Program-made: the position numbers and the translations under genes | Part shown: positions 56,896 to 64,000 of the stretch, in pieces | Numbering within the stretch: the stretch's first letter is position 1 | Layout of the letters: every line of letters starts with the position of its first letter | The notes under the pieces: model-generated | The model's database searches: none | The model's input: the letters and a program-made list of their open reading frames with translations, nothing else | What the model was told of the DNA's origin: nothing | From: Pseudomonadota bacterium | GTDB lineage: Bacteria > Pseudomonadota > Alphaproteobacteria > Rhizobiales > Beijerinckiaceae | Direction: 5' to 3' | Length of the DNA: 64,000 nt | Assembly: GCA_020161575.1 (NCBI GenBank) | Contig: JAIUNR010000005.1 | Location: 62,001 to 126,000, forward strand

Positions 56896-57111
56896 ATGAT
56901 CGTGAAGGACAGCAACGGCGCGGTGCTTGCCGAGGGAGACAACGTACAGGTGATCAAGGATCTCAAGGTCAAGGGGACTTCCGCGATCGTCAAGCGCGGC
57001 ACCATGATCAAGGGCATTCACCTGACCGACGATCCCGATCTGATCGAATGCCGGATCGAGAAGATCAAGGGGCTGGTACTGAGGACCGAATTCCTCAAGA
57101 AAGTCGGCTGA
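56896..57111 (+). CDS. PhnA-domain mini-protein
   Basis: A 71-residue protein made almost only of the PhnA C-terminal domain: VKDSNGAVLAEGDNVQVIKDLKVKG, KRGTMIKGIHLTDDPDLIECR and IKGLVLRTEFLKKV (broken into the visible blocks at residues 3-27, 33-53 and 56-70). The N-terminal zinc-ribbon of full-length YjdM/PhnA is absent. Despite the name, members are not shown to break down phosphonates. The ATG at 56896 follows AATAGGAG. It lies 15 bases upstream of the phosphatase-like gene. Confidence 0.85.
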   Translation: MIVKDSNGAVLAEGDNVQVIKDLKVKGTSAIVKRGTMIKGIHLTDDPDLIECRIEKIKGLVLRTEFLKKVG

Positions 57112-57126
57112 AAGACCGAGATCCGC

Positions 57127-57840
57127 GTGAAATCCCTGCGCAAAGCCATCTCCCGTCGCCTCTTTCCTGATCGCGAGGTTTTCCGCGCGCCGATCCAGGA
57201 TGCACGTGGACGCCGGGCGGCCTGGCTCGATTTCCTGCTCGTCGATTTCGGCATCCTCAGGCTCTTCTGGAAGAACCGGCGCCGTTTCGCGCGTGATGCG
57301 TTCCGCATGAACCAGCCCTACCCCGCCGATATCGCCTGGGCGAAAAGGCAGGGCGTGAAGACCATCCTCACCGCGCGGCACGATCCGCGCCATGGCGGGC
57401 ACGCGCTGGTGGGCGAGGCCGCTGCGAAACTGGGCCTAGCCTATGCGGTTTTTCCGTTGCTTTCACGCGACCCGCCCTCCAAGGAAAGCCTGCTGGAAGC
57501 CCCCGATTTCCTCCGGCGGCTCGAAACCCCGGTGCTGATCCATTGCAAATCGGGCGCGGACCGCGCGGGGTTCCTCGCCGCGCTCTGGCTTGTCTTCATG
57601 GAGGGGGCGAGCGTGCGCGCGGCCCGCAAGGAACTCTCGCTGCGCCACCTGCATATCCGCGCCTCGCGCACGGGCATTCTCGACGCGGTCTTCGATGCCT
57701 ATCTCGCCGCGCATCCCGATGAGAAGAAACCCTTCCTCGATTGGGTACGCGACGATTACGACCCCGAACGCCTCAGGGCGGATTTCCATGCCGGACGCTT
57801 CGCGGATTTCGTTGACCGCATCATCCTCAGGCGGGAATAA
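57127..57840 (+). CDS. tyrosine/dual-specificity phosphatase-like protein
   Basis: A 237-residue cytosolic protein with the CX5R phosphatase signature HCKSGADRAG (Cys140, Arg146). A possible general acid Asp is at 115 in SRDPPS. The fold appears to be the dual-specificity/atypical PTP type often found beside exopolysaccharide genes. The start is a GTG at 57127, 15 bases after the PhnA-like stop. The next plus-strand gene is a glycosyltransferase, and polysaccharide genes follow, so control of export or polymerisation by dephosphorylation is conceivable but not shown. Confidence 0.82.
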   Translation: MKSLRKAISRRLFPDREVFRAPIQDARGRRAAWLDFLLVDFGILRLFWKNRRRFARDAFRMNQPYPADIAWAKRQGVKTILTARHDPRHGGHALVGEAAAKLGLAYAVFPLLSRDPPSKESLLEAPDFLRRLETPVLIHCKSGADRAGFLAALWLVFMEGASVRAARKELSLRHLHIRASRTGILDAVFDAYLAAHPDEKKPFLDWVRDDYDPERLRADFHAGRFADFVDRIILRRE

Positions 57841-57873
57841 GAAACCGGATCATTTCAGCGGGCGGACCTTGCG

Positions 57874-58839
57874 GTGAGCAGCATCATGAAAACCAACGAG
57901 ATTTCGATCCTCGTCACCATCTGCACGCGCGGAAGGCCGATCCTCCTCGATTCCTGCCTCGCCTCCGTGATCGCGCAGGAAAAGGCGCCCGATACGCGCT
58001 TCGAGATCGCTGTCATCGAGAACAACGCGGAGCTGACCTGCGAAGCCCAGCTTCGCCGCCATTCCGAGGCGAGCGGCATTCCGATCCATGCCGTGCTGGA
58101 ACCGGAACTCGGCATTCCCTTCGCGCGCAACCGCTGCGGTCGCACCGCCGCCGAGATGGGCTTTGACTACGCGCTCTACATCGATGACGACGAGGTCGCG
58201 CACAAGGATTGGCTGAAAACATTCGTTGCCGCCGCCCGCACCTATGACGCCGATGTGCTCTATGGCCGCGTGATCCCCATCTATCCCGAGGGCACGCCGG
58301 GATGGATGATCACGCCCGACATCAACAAGCGCGCGACCGGCACGCGACTCACCAAGGCCGAAGGGCATAACACGCTGGTGAAGACGTCCGTTTTCAGGCC
58401 GGAGGGCCTAGGTCTCGGCTTTGATACCTCCATGCGCTTCACCGGCGGCTCGGATACGGATTTCTTCGCCCGCGTGCATCGCGCCGGCGGCACCATCATC
58501 TGGGTCGGGGAGGCTCTGGTCGATGAAACCGTGCCCGCGAACCGCATGACCTTGAAATGGCAGCTCCACCGCACCTTCCGCGTGGCGATCAACATCGCGG
58601 TCCAGCACGAGAAGATGCGCGGGCGCTCCAAGGCCGTGCTGCGCGCGCTGGTCAAGGGAACGGGGCGCCTGCTCGGCGGGCTGGCGCAATTGCCGCTGGC
58701 TGCCGTCACGCTCGTCGCGCCGGAAACCGGCAAGCGCCTCGGCTTCAAGGCGCTGAAGCAGATCGCCTCGGCACTCGGCTCCTTCGCCTATCCTTTCGGC
58801 ACGCGCCCCCAGCCCTACAAGCAGGTGGACGGGGGATAG
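57874..58839 (+). CDS. family 2 glycosyltransferase
   Basis: A GT-A-fold transferase of about 321 residues. ISILVTICTRGRP starts the nucleotide-sugar-binding domain, and YIDDDEVAHKDW carries the DxD metal motif. GHNTLVKTSVF and GGSDTDFFARVHRAG are typical of the acceptor side. The C-terminal region has a hydrophobic stretch (LLGGLAQLPLAAVTLVAPETG) that may associate with the membrane. Donor and acceptor sugars are unknown. Start: GTG 57874 shown; ATG 57886 has GGTGAG eight bases before it and is equally likely. Confidence 0.88.
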   Translation: MSSIMKTNEISILVTICTRGRPILLDSCLASVIAQEKAPDTRFEIAVIENNAELTCEAQLRRHSEASGIPIHAVLEPELGIPFARNRCGRTAAEMGFDYALYIDDDEVAHKDWLKTFVAAARTYDADVLYGRVIPIYPEGTPGWMITPDINKRATGTRLTKAEGHNTLVKTSVFRPEGLGLGFDTSMRFTGGSDTDFFARVHRAGGTIIWVGEALVDETVPANRMTLKWQLHRTFRVAINIAVQHEKMRGRSKAVLRALVKGTGRLLGGLAQLPLAAVTLVAPETGKRLGFKALKQIASALGSFAYPFGTRPQPYKQVDGG

Positions 58840-58953
58840 GCGGGTCTTTTCCTTTTTGACGCATTTTCGCTTGCGCGGACCTGTGGTTCTTCACGCGAAC
58901 TCGGGCGAATGTCTTGCAATCGCCCTGAGGTGCCCACTTCGCTTGAAAATGCT

Positions 58954-60894
58954 CTAACCCTCGCGCGCGAGGTAGAGCTGGAGCACGAAGAGCGTCCAGA
59001 CGAGATTGACCCTGCGCTGGCCGCCGGACAGGAAATCCTCCCAAACAGCCCTGACGAGGCGGGAATCGAGATAACCCGCCTTGTCGATCGCCTCCTTGCG
59101 GAACAGATCCTCCGCCATGGGCCGCAAGGCGCCGCGCAGCCATTCAGCCGCAGGAATGCCGAAGCCGCTTTTCGGCCGGTCCCACAATTCGCGCGGCGCA
59201 TAGCGCCCGAGAACGCCCTTGAGCAGGCCCTTGCGTGTCCCCTCCGGCACGCGAAGCCGGTCCGGCAATGACCAGGCGAAACGCGCGATGTCGGGATCGA
59301 GCAGCGGCACGCGCGTTTCGAGCCCATGCGCCATCGCGGCGCGATCGACCTTCACGAGAATGTCGTCGGGCAGATAGCGGTGGATATCGAGCATCCCCGC
59401 CTGTTCGAGCACCGACCATCCGGCCTTGCCGCTGATCGCGCTGATCAGCGGTTCATTCGCGCGCTCCCCGCCGATCACCAGCCGATGCGCCTGATCAGCA
59501 ACGGTGAAACTGCGCTCGTAAGCCGTGAGCGCATCGGGGCTGAGGAACTTACGGGCCTGGTCCTCCAGGCGCAGCTTCAGCGGCGCGAGACGGTTTCCCG
59601 CCAGCGTCGCAAACCCCAAAGCCTCGGCGGGCGCAACAGCGAGCCCGAGCAGCGCCTTCGCGTAAAGGCCGGAGGCAAGCCGTTCGACCGCGCCCAAAGC
59701 CCCCTTCCCCCATTTGCGGTCGAGCGAATGATAACGCCCGTAGCCGGCGAAAAGCTCGTCGCCGGCGTCGCCCGAAAGCGAGACAGTGACCTTACTGCGC
59801 GCGAAACGCGCGACGAGCCATGTCGGCAATTGCGAGGGATCGGCGAAAGGCTCGTCATAAACCCCCGGCATTTCCGGTACGAGATCGAGCGCATCCTGCG
59901 CCGAAAGGATCATCTCGTTGTGGCTGGTGCCGAGATGGGCCGCCATGGCGCGGGCCTGGGCGCTTTCGTCGAATTCCGCCTCGTTGAAGCCGATGGTGAA
60001 GGTTTCCACCGGGCGGGAGGATCTCGCCTGCATGATCGCGACGATGGTGGATGAGTCGATACCGCCGGAAAGGAACGCGCCGAGCGGCACATCCGAGACC
60101 ATCTGCCGCTCCACCGAGGCGTGGACCAGGCGGTCGAGTTCCGCCTCCGCTTCCGCGCGCGTCCCCTCGAAGCGGTGCCGTCGCGCGACCTCGGCCTCGG
60201 CGAGGCTGTCCCAGTGGTGGTGACGCTCCGGTGCGCCGCGCCCCCGGAACACGCAATATTCGCCGGGCATGACCTTCCACGTGCCTTCGAAAAAGCTCAT
60301 CGGCGCGGGGATATAGCCATGGCGCAGGAAAGCGGTGAGCGCCCGGCGGTCGATGGCGCCGCGCCAGGCGGGATGGCTCCGCAGCGCCTTGAGCTCGGAA
60401 GCGAAAAGAAAGGCGCCGCCCGCCTCGCTCACATAGAGCGGTTTCTCACCGAAAGGATCGCGCCCGATGGTGACGCTGCCCTCCTGCCGGTCGAACAGGA
60501 TGAAGGCGAACATGCCCCGGAGTTTTCGCAGCGCCTGCGCGACGCCATAGGCCTCGATGGCCGCGAGGAAGACCTCGGTATCCGAATGGCCGCGCCAGTT
60601 CGGCGCCAGACCTGCCGCGCCGATTTCCTGCCGCAAGGCGTTGAAATTATAGATCTCGCCGTTGAAGGTGATCGCGTAGCGTCCGCTCGCCGACACCATG
60701 GGCTGCGCGCCGGCCGGCGAAAGATCCTGAATCGCGAGGCGTCGCTGCGCGAGCCCCACGCCCGCCGCCTCGTCGAACCAGAGCCCTTCCGAATCCGGCC
60801 CGCGATGCCGGATGGCCGCGTTCATTCCCGCGAGCGCCGCGCGATCCTCGGCCATAAGCCCGCCGGGCCGGTAAAGTCCTGCAATGCCGCACAT
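58954..60894 (-). CDS. asnB: asparagine synthase (glutamine-hydrolysing) family amidotransferase
   Basis: A two-domain enzyme, 646 aa. The N-terminal class II glutaminase domain starts with the catalytic Cys2 (MCGIAGLY), and RHRGPDSEGLW and FNGEIYN are glutamine-binding. The C-terminal ATP-pyrophosphatase domain has the PP-loop SGGIDSST and SGDAGDELFAGYGRY. Within polysaccharide loci such proteins may amidate a sugar acid instead of making asparagine, so the asnB name is by family only. It is encoded opposite to the flanking plus-strand genes, with a 124-base divergent gap before the methyltransferase. Confidence 0.93.
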   Translation of the reverse strand: MCGIAGLYRPGGLMAEDRAALAGMNAAIRHRGPDSEGLWFDEAAGVGLAQRRLAIQDLSPAGAQPMVSASGRYAITFNGEIYNFNALRQEIGAAGLAPNWRGHSDTEVFLAAIEAYGVAQALRKLRGMFAFILFDRQEGSVTIGRDPFGEKPLYVSEAGGAFLFASELKALRSHPAWRGAIDRRALTAFLRHGYIPAPMSFFEGTWKVMPGEYCVFRGRGAPERHHHWDSLAEAEVARRHRFEGTRAEAEAELDRLVHASVERQMVSDVPLGAFLSGGIDSSTIVAIMQARSSRPVETFTIGFNEAEFDESAQARAMAAHLGTSHNEMILSAQDALDLVPEMPGVYDEPFADPSQLPTWLVARFARSKVTVSLSGDAGDELFAGYGRYHSLDRKWGKGALGAVERLASGLYAKALLGLAVAPAEALGFATLAGNRLAPLKLRLEDQARKFLSPDALTAYERSFTVADQAHRLVIGGERANEPLISAISGKAGWSVLEQAGMLDIHRYLPDDILVKVDRAAMAHGLETRVPLLDPDIARFAWSLPDRLRVPEGTRKGLLKGVLGRYAPRELWDRPKSGFGIPAAEWLRGALRPMAEDLFRKEAIDKAGYLDSRLVRAVWEDFLSGGQRRVNLVWTLFVLQLYLAREG

Positions 60895-61018
60895 GCGTGA
60901 AAGCCCCGTAACGCCTCGCGGCGACAGCTTTTCCCTTACCCCCCGCCGGGCGATGACGGAAGGGGCGATTGACTATTCGCGCCGACACCGCCAATCAAGG
61001 CGCGAAAGTAGGGTATCC

Positions 61019-61747
61019 ATGGCGATTTTCGAGAAAAGCCGCGCCGCGCGCTATGACAAGACCTTCTTCGACGGTTTCGCCGAAGATTCCGCGCGCTCAG
61101 CCCGGATTGTCCTTGCAAAACTCTTCGAAACCTATCGCCCGAATGCCGTGCTGGATGTCGGCTGCGGCATCGGCGCCTGGCTGAGAACCGCCGGAGAGCT
61201 TGGCGCAACGACCTTGCGCGGTCTTGATGGCCCTTGGGTTTCGCATGAGCAATTGCGCATTCCGCTCGAAAGATTTGAACGGATCGACTTCGAGGCCGAG
61301 ATCTGGCCGGAAATCCGCCCGGCCGATCTTGCGATATCGCTGGAAGTCGCGGAGCATCTTTCCGAGCGAGCCGGCGCACACCTCGTCGAATACCTGACCG
61401 CCAGCGCGCCGGTCATTCTTTTTTCGGCTGCGATCCCAGCCCAGGGAGGAGAGGGTCACGTCAACGAGCGCTGGCAATCCTATTGGGCCGCACGGTTTGC
61501 GGAAAAAGGGTTTTCTCCCTCCCTCGCGCTGCGCCAGAAGATCTGGAGCGAGCATGCTGTGGAGTTCTGGTATCAGCAGAATATCACGGTTTTTTATGCT
61601 GCCAGCCACGCCCATCTCTTCGCGAGCGAGTCGCCTCATCTTACGATGGATGTCGTGCATCCCCGGCTTTATGAAATCCGCGTCATCAAGCGCGAGCGCC
61701 GCCGCCAACGCTGGAAACGCTATCTGCCTTTCATTGGGCGCGGGTGA
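61019..61747 (+). CDS. class I SAM-dependent methyltransferase
   Basis: A 242-residue methyltransferase. SAM motif I is VLDVGCGIGAWL (residues 44-55), the Asp acid is in LRGLDGPWV, and motif IV is in ADLAISLEVAEHL. The C-terminal half ends in a basic Arg/Lys tail. It resembles methyltransferases that act on sugars or lipid-linked intermediates in surface-polysaccharide clusters, which the neighbours support. The ATG at 61019 follows AAAGTAGGG; the longer frame overlaps asnB. The fucosyltransferase-like gene starts three bases after the stop. Confidence 0.86.
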   Translation: MAIFEKSRAARYDKTFFDGFAEDSARSARIVLAKLFETYRPNAVLDVGCGIGAWLRTAGELGATTLRGLDGPWVSHEQLRIPLERFERIDFEAEIWPEIRPADLAISLEVAEHLSERAGAHLVEYLTASAPVILFSAAIPAQGGEGHVNERWQSYWAARFAEKGFSPSLALRQKIWSEHAVEFWYQQNITVFYAASHAHLFASESPHLTMDVVHPRLYEIRVIKRERRRQRWKRYLPFIGRG

Positions 61748-61750
61748 AAG

Positions 61751-62632
61751 ATGACAAGCGCTCCGATCGTCCGGGTCGAGCTTCTCGGCGGGATGGGGAA
61801 CCAGTTGTTTCAGGCCGCGGCCGGATTCGCTCTCGCGAAACGTCTGGGCGCCGCGCTGGAATTCGACATTTCTCGCTTTCGCGATCAAGGCGCACGCAGC
61901 TATGCGCTCGACAATCTTGCACATGGCGCAAGGATAGCCGGAAACGACCTCTCCCCGCTCGCACGAGCCCAACACCGGATCATCCGCACGTTGACGCCAA
62001 AAGCGCTTCGTCGACCTCCCGGCTGGCGCGGCGTTGTGTTTCGTGAAGCCTCCTACGCCTATGACCCCAGATTTGAACACCTTTCAGGTCGCGTGTGCCT
62101 ATCCGGCTATTTTCATTCCGCGCGCTATTTCGATCCGGTAGCAGCAGAGGTACGCAGGGCGTTTGATCTCGCCCAGATTGCTTCCGAGAAAGCGCGGGCA
62201 TTCGCAAGAACATTACCCCCTCATGCTCTCGCCGTGCATGCGCGGATCGGCGACTTCAAGGATGAAGCTTTCAGCGCCACTCATGGCACACTTGCTGCAC
62301 GCTATTACCGCGACGCCATTGCCCTTGCCCGAGCCGCGCGCCCGGTCGAGGAGATATTCCTGTTCACGGATACGCCGGATGCCGCGCAGGCCATGATCCC
62401 CGATGACGTATCATATCGACTTGTAAAAGGGTTCAGCGCAGCTGACGATCTCTTCCTGATGAGCAGTGCAGCTCACCATATCATCGCCAATTCCACGTTT
62501 TCCTGGTGGAGTGCCTGGATGGCTCCTCAACTGGGCAGCCTCGTGATCGCACCGCGGGCGTGGTTAACGCCGCAAGCCCTCAAGAAGACCTATATCGGTG
62601 ATCTATATCCCGAGGGTTGGGTTATGCTCTAG
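61751..62632 (+). CDS. GT11-family glycosyltransferase (alpha-1,2-fucosyltransferase-like)
   Basis: A 293-residue enzyme with the three GT11 motifs. GGMGNQLFQ is at residues 13-21. VHARIGDF (near residue 162) is the donor-binding HxRxGD variant, in which the usual second Arg is Ile. NSTFSWWSAWM is near the C-terminus. GT11 enzymes transfer L-fucose (or a related 6-deoxy sugar) from a GDP-sugar in alpha-1,2 linkage. GDP-fucose synthesis genes are not in the window. The gene directly follows the methyltransferase and its GC content looks a little lower than the neighbours'. Confidence 0.87.
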   Translation: MTSAPIVRVELLGGMGNQLFQAAAGFALAKRLGAALEFDISRFRDQGARSYALDNLAHGARIAGNDLSPLARAQHRIIRTLTPKALRRPPGWRGVVFREASYAYDPRFEHLSGRVCLSGYFHSARYFDPVAAEVRRAFDLAQIASEKARAFARTLPPHALAVHARIGDFKDEAFSATHGTLAARYYRDAIALARAARPVEEIFLFTDTPDAAQAMIPDDVSYRLVKGFSAADDLFLMSSAAHHIIANSTFSWWSAWMAPQLGSLVIAPRAWLTPQALKKTYIGDLYPEGWVML

Positions 62633-62659
62633 GCTTGTTTTTTGCGTATTTTCTTTCGA

Positions 62660-63457
62660 TCAGCCGGTGCCAGCTTTATCGGAAAATGCTCTGGATCGCG
62701 CCCTGCTCTTCATGAGATGAAGCCGGCGCGCGATGCCGTCACGCCAGCGGATCGCACGGCCGTCGAGGTGCTGCACGGTGCGCGGCCAGCCAAGCGGGCC
62801 ATAGAGATGGCCGCCACCCACAAAGCGGCAAAGCCCCCCTTCGAGCCCGATTTCCTGCCCTTTCGGTCCTGCAATGATTGGGTAGACGACCTCCCGATAG
62901 TAATCGACACGAATGATCTGCGGGTTGTTGGAGCGTCCATTGACCCGGCACATCGGGACATTCGACGCACGCGCTTCGTCGAGGAAGAGGTCGTAGCCTT
63001 GCGCGATATTCCTGCGCTTGTTGAAACGCAGGAAATCGATATCGCCCGCCCGCATGGCGGCGACCATCTCGGAAATCGAATGCGGGATGTTCTTTTTCAG
63101 GAAAACGAAATCGTGTTCGAGCTGCATCGCGTAGTCGCATTCGCTCATGACGATGGAGCGCGCGAAACTGTCGATCAACCCTTCGCTCTCGACGATCTCG
63201 ACGCTCAGCCCCTGCGTTCCCGCACGGATGGCCTCGATCCAGGCCGGAAAATTCGCGCGATGCGGCTTGGGATCGCAGAAAACCCGGATGATGGTCTCGC
63301 GCGCACCGCGTTCGCCATCAAAGCACGCGAGATAGGAGGCGATCGCCTCGGGCACGAGGCAATCCGCCGCATCGCGCGAGGCGACATTCGAGAAGACGTT
63401 GAGGTTGATCCTCGCGATCTGCTCCTGTGGCTCAATCATCGGCCCCAGCCCCTTCAT
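62660..63457 (-). CDS. probable glycosyltransferase, uncharacterised
   Basis: A 265-residue protein with features of a GT-A glycosyltransferase: INLNVFSNVAS at the start, a DYAMQLEHDFVFLKK segment whose EHD could be the DxD metal motif, and PQIIRVDYYREVVYPII in the acceptor domain. I do not recognise a defined family. Its end faces the end of the fucosyltransferase-like gene (27 bases between stops). ATG 63457 is shown; 63439 has AAGGGG upstream. Context in a polysaccharide cluster supports the call. Confidence 0.6.
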   Translation of the reverse strand: MKGLGPMIEPQEQIARINLNVFSNVASRDAADCLVPEAIASYLACFDGERGARETIIRVFCDPKPHRANFPAWIEAIRAGTQGLSVEIVESEGLIDSFARSIVMSECDYAMQLEHDFVFLKKNIPHSISEMVAAMRAGDIDFLRFNKRRNIAQGYDLFLDEARASNVPMCRVNGRSNNPQIIRVDYYREVVYPIIAGPKGQEIGLEGGLCRFVGGGHLYGPLGWPRTVQHLDGRAIRWRDGIARRLHLMKSRARSRAFSDKAGTG

Positions 63458-63543
63458 GCCTTGCGCATTTCCCCTTGGCGGAAATTGGTCTATGAGACCC
63501 GCGAATGGCCCGGCCTCGCCGGGATCTGGTTTTTGGGTTTCCG

Positions 63544-64000
63544 ATGTCTCTCCGTCAAGCGCTGATTTCCGGGGCGGTCCGGTTCTATTCGCGCCGCCTC
63601 AACCCGAACTGGCGGCGCCGCCTCAGCGCGCTGGCGCTGCCGCTTTGGCCGAAGGGCGCGCGCGATACCCTGCCGATGCATGTAAAGGCGCCGGGCTGGC
63701 GCGTGATCACCGGCGACACGTTCATCGAACCGGCCACCGGGCGCCTGCTGCGCGGCGCGAGGCTGATCCCGCAGGACCCGCCCTGGACCGCGCAAGGCAG
63801 CGGCGCGCCCGATCTGACGGCCCGGTTCGGCGGCAAGATCATCCCGCGTGAACCGACGCTGGTGCTCTATTCCGGCGATGACCACGGCATCGGCGCCTTC
63901 GCCGCGGAGCTTCTGCCGCGCTTCCTCGCGCTCGATCCGCTCGGCGTGCCGCAGGACATGCTGCTGGTGGTGGCCTACGGCATGGCAAGGCGGAGCTTTT
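63544..64000 (+). CDS. partial gene, probable GT61-like glycosyltransferase (cut by window end)
   Basis: The frame opens at ATG 63544 (MSLRQALISGAVRFYSRR) and runs without a stop to base 64000, 152 codons seen. The segment DDHGIGAFAAELLPRFLALD followed by DMLLVVAYG resembles the central part of GT61-type transferases (where H-W/G-x-x-L-x-E-x-L-P-R-L and a following strand occur). The remainder, with the catalytic end, lies outside. It is divergent from the preceding minus-strand glycosyltransferase gene by 86 bases. Confidence 0.5.
   Translation, partial: MSLRQALISGAVRFYSRRLNPNWRRRLSALALPLWPKGARDTLPMHVKAPGWRVITGDTFIEPATGRLLRGARLIPQDPPWTAQGSGAPDLTARFGGKIIPREPTLVLYSGDDHGIGAFAAELLPRFLALDPLGVPQDMLLVVAYGMARRSF

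Overview
The window is chromosomal DNA from a GC-rich alphaproteobacterium, most likely of the order Hyphomicrobiales (Rhizobiales). Four things point there: the gene order around coaD/ppi/queA, secDF-yajC, tatABC-scpBA-nagZ-argS-dgt and erpA; a GTTC-N7-GTTC SOS box before uvrA; an ErpA beside dgt; and short palindromes of the ATGGCCGGG...CCCGGCCAT type between genes. The genus cannot be fixed from this window. No rRNA, tRNA, CRISPR array, prophage or insertion sequence was recognised. The great majority of the DNA is coding.

Left end (1-5072): a tightly overlapping plus-strand operon. It holds the tail of one peptide-family ABC ATPase, a DppF-like ATPase, an alpha/beta hydrolase, an FGGY sugar kinase and an L-fucose/L-arabinose isomerase-like protein. 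I read it as uptake and catabolism of an unidentified sugar or sugar ester.

5208-16000 region: tgt, fhs and folD (queuosine tRNA modification and the C1-folate branch) face a minus-strand block of HAD phosphatase, coaD, two cyclophilins and queA. Three tandem copies of a ~93-bp hairpin-rich repeat lie between the cyclophilins. PPK2, panC and a GNAT acetyltransferase follow.

15800-21000: thiC lies under a TPP riboswitch whose long leader carries two palindromic repeats, followed by gyrA. GyrA has Asn-Leu where Escherichia coli has Asp82-Ser83.

21000-29500: marC, a DinB-fold protein, a secreted ClpP-like protein, an Lrp/AsnC regulator with a possible operator, ssb, a small secreted Cys-rich protein, SOS-controlled uvrA, a GST and a DUF1127 micro-protein.

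29500-52400: conserved core. trmFO comes first. An NDUFAF6-like and an NDUFAF3-like (Mth938) gene, homologues of mitochondrial complex I assembly factors, then sit next to secF-secD-yajC. A long minus-strand run follows in transcription order: dgt, argS, SPOR protein, nagZ, scpA, scpB, an orphan ABC ATPase, tatA, tatB, tatC, serS, surE, pcm and a degenerate LytM/NlpD-like lipoprotein. erpA diverges from dgt.

52400-64000: a large secreted protein of unknown function, the hybrid malic enzyme maeB, a PhnA-like mini-protein, and then a cell-surface polysaccharide locus. That locus holds a tyrosine-phosphatase-like protein, a GT2 glycosyltransferase, an asparagine-synthase-type amidotransferase, a SAM methyltransferase, a GT11 fucosyltransferase-like enzyme, an uncharacterised probable glycosyltransferase and the start of a GT61-like gene cut by the window end.
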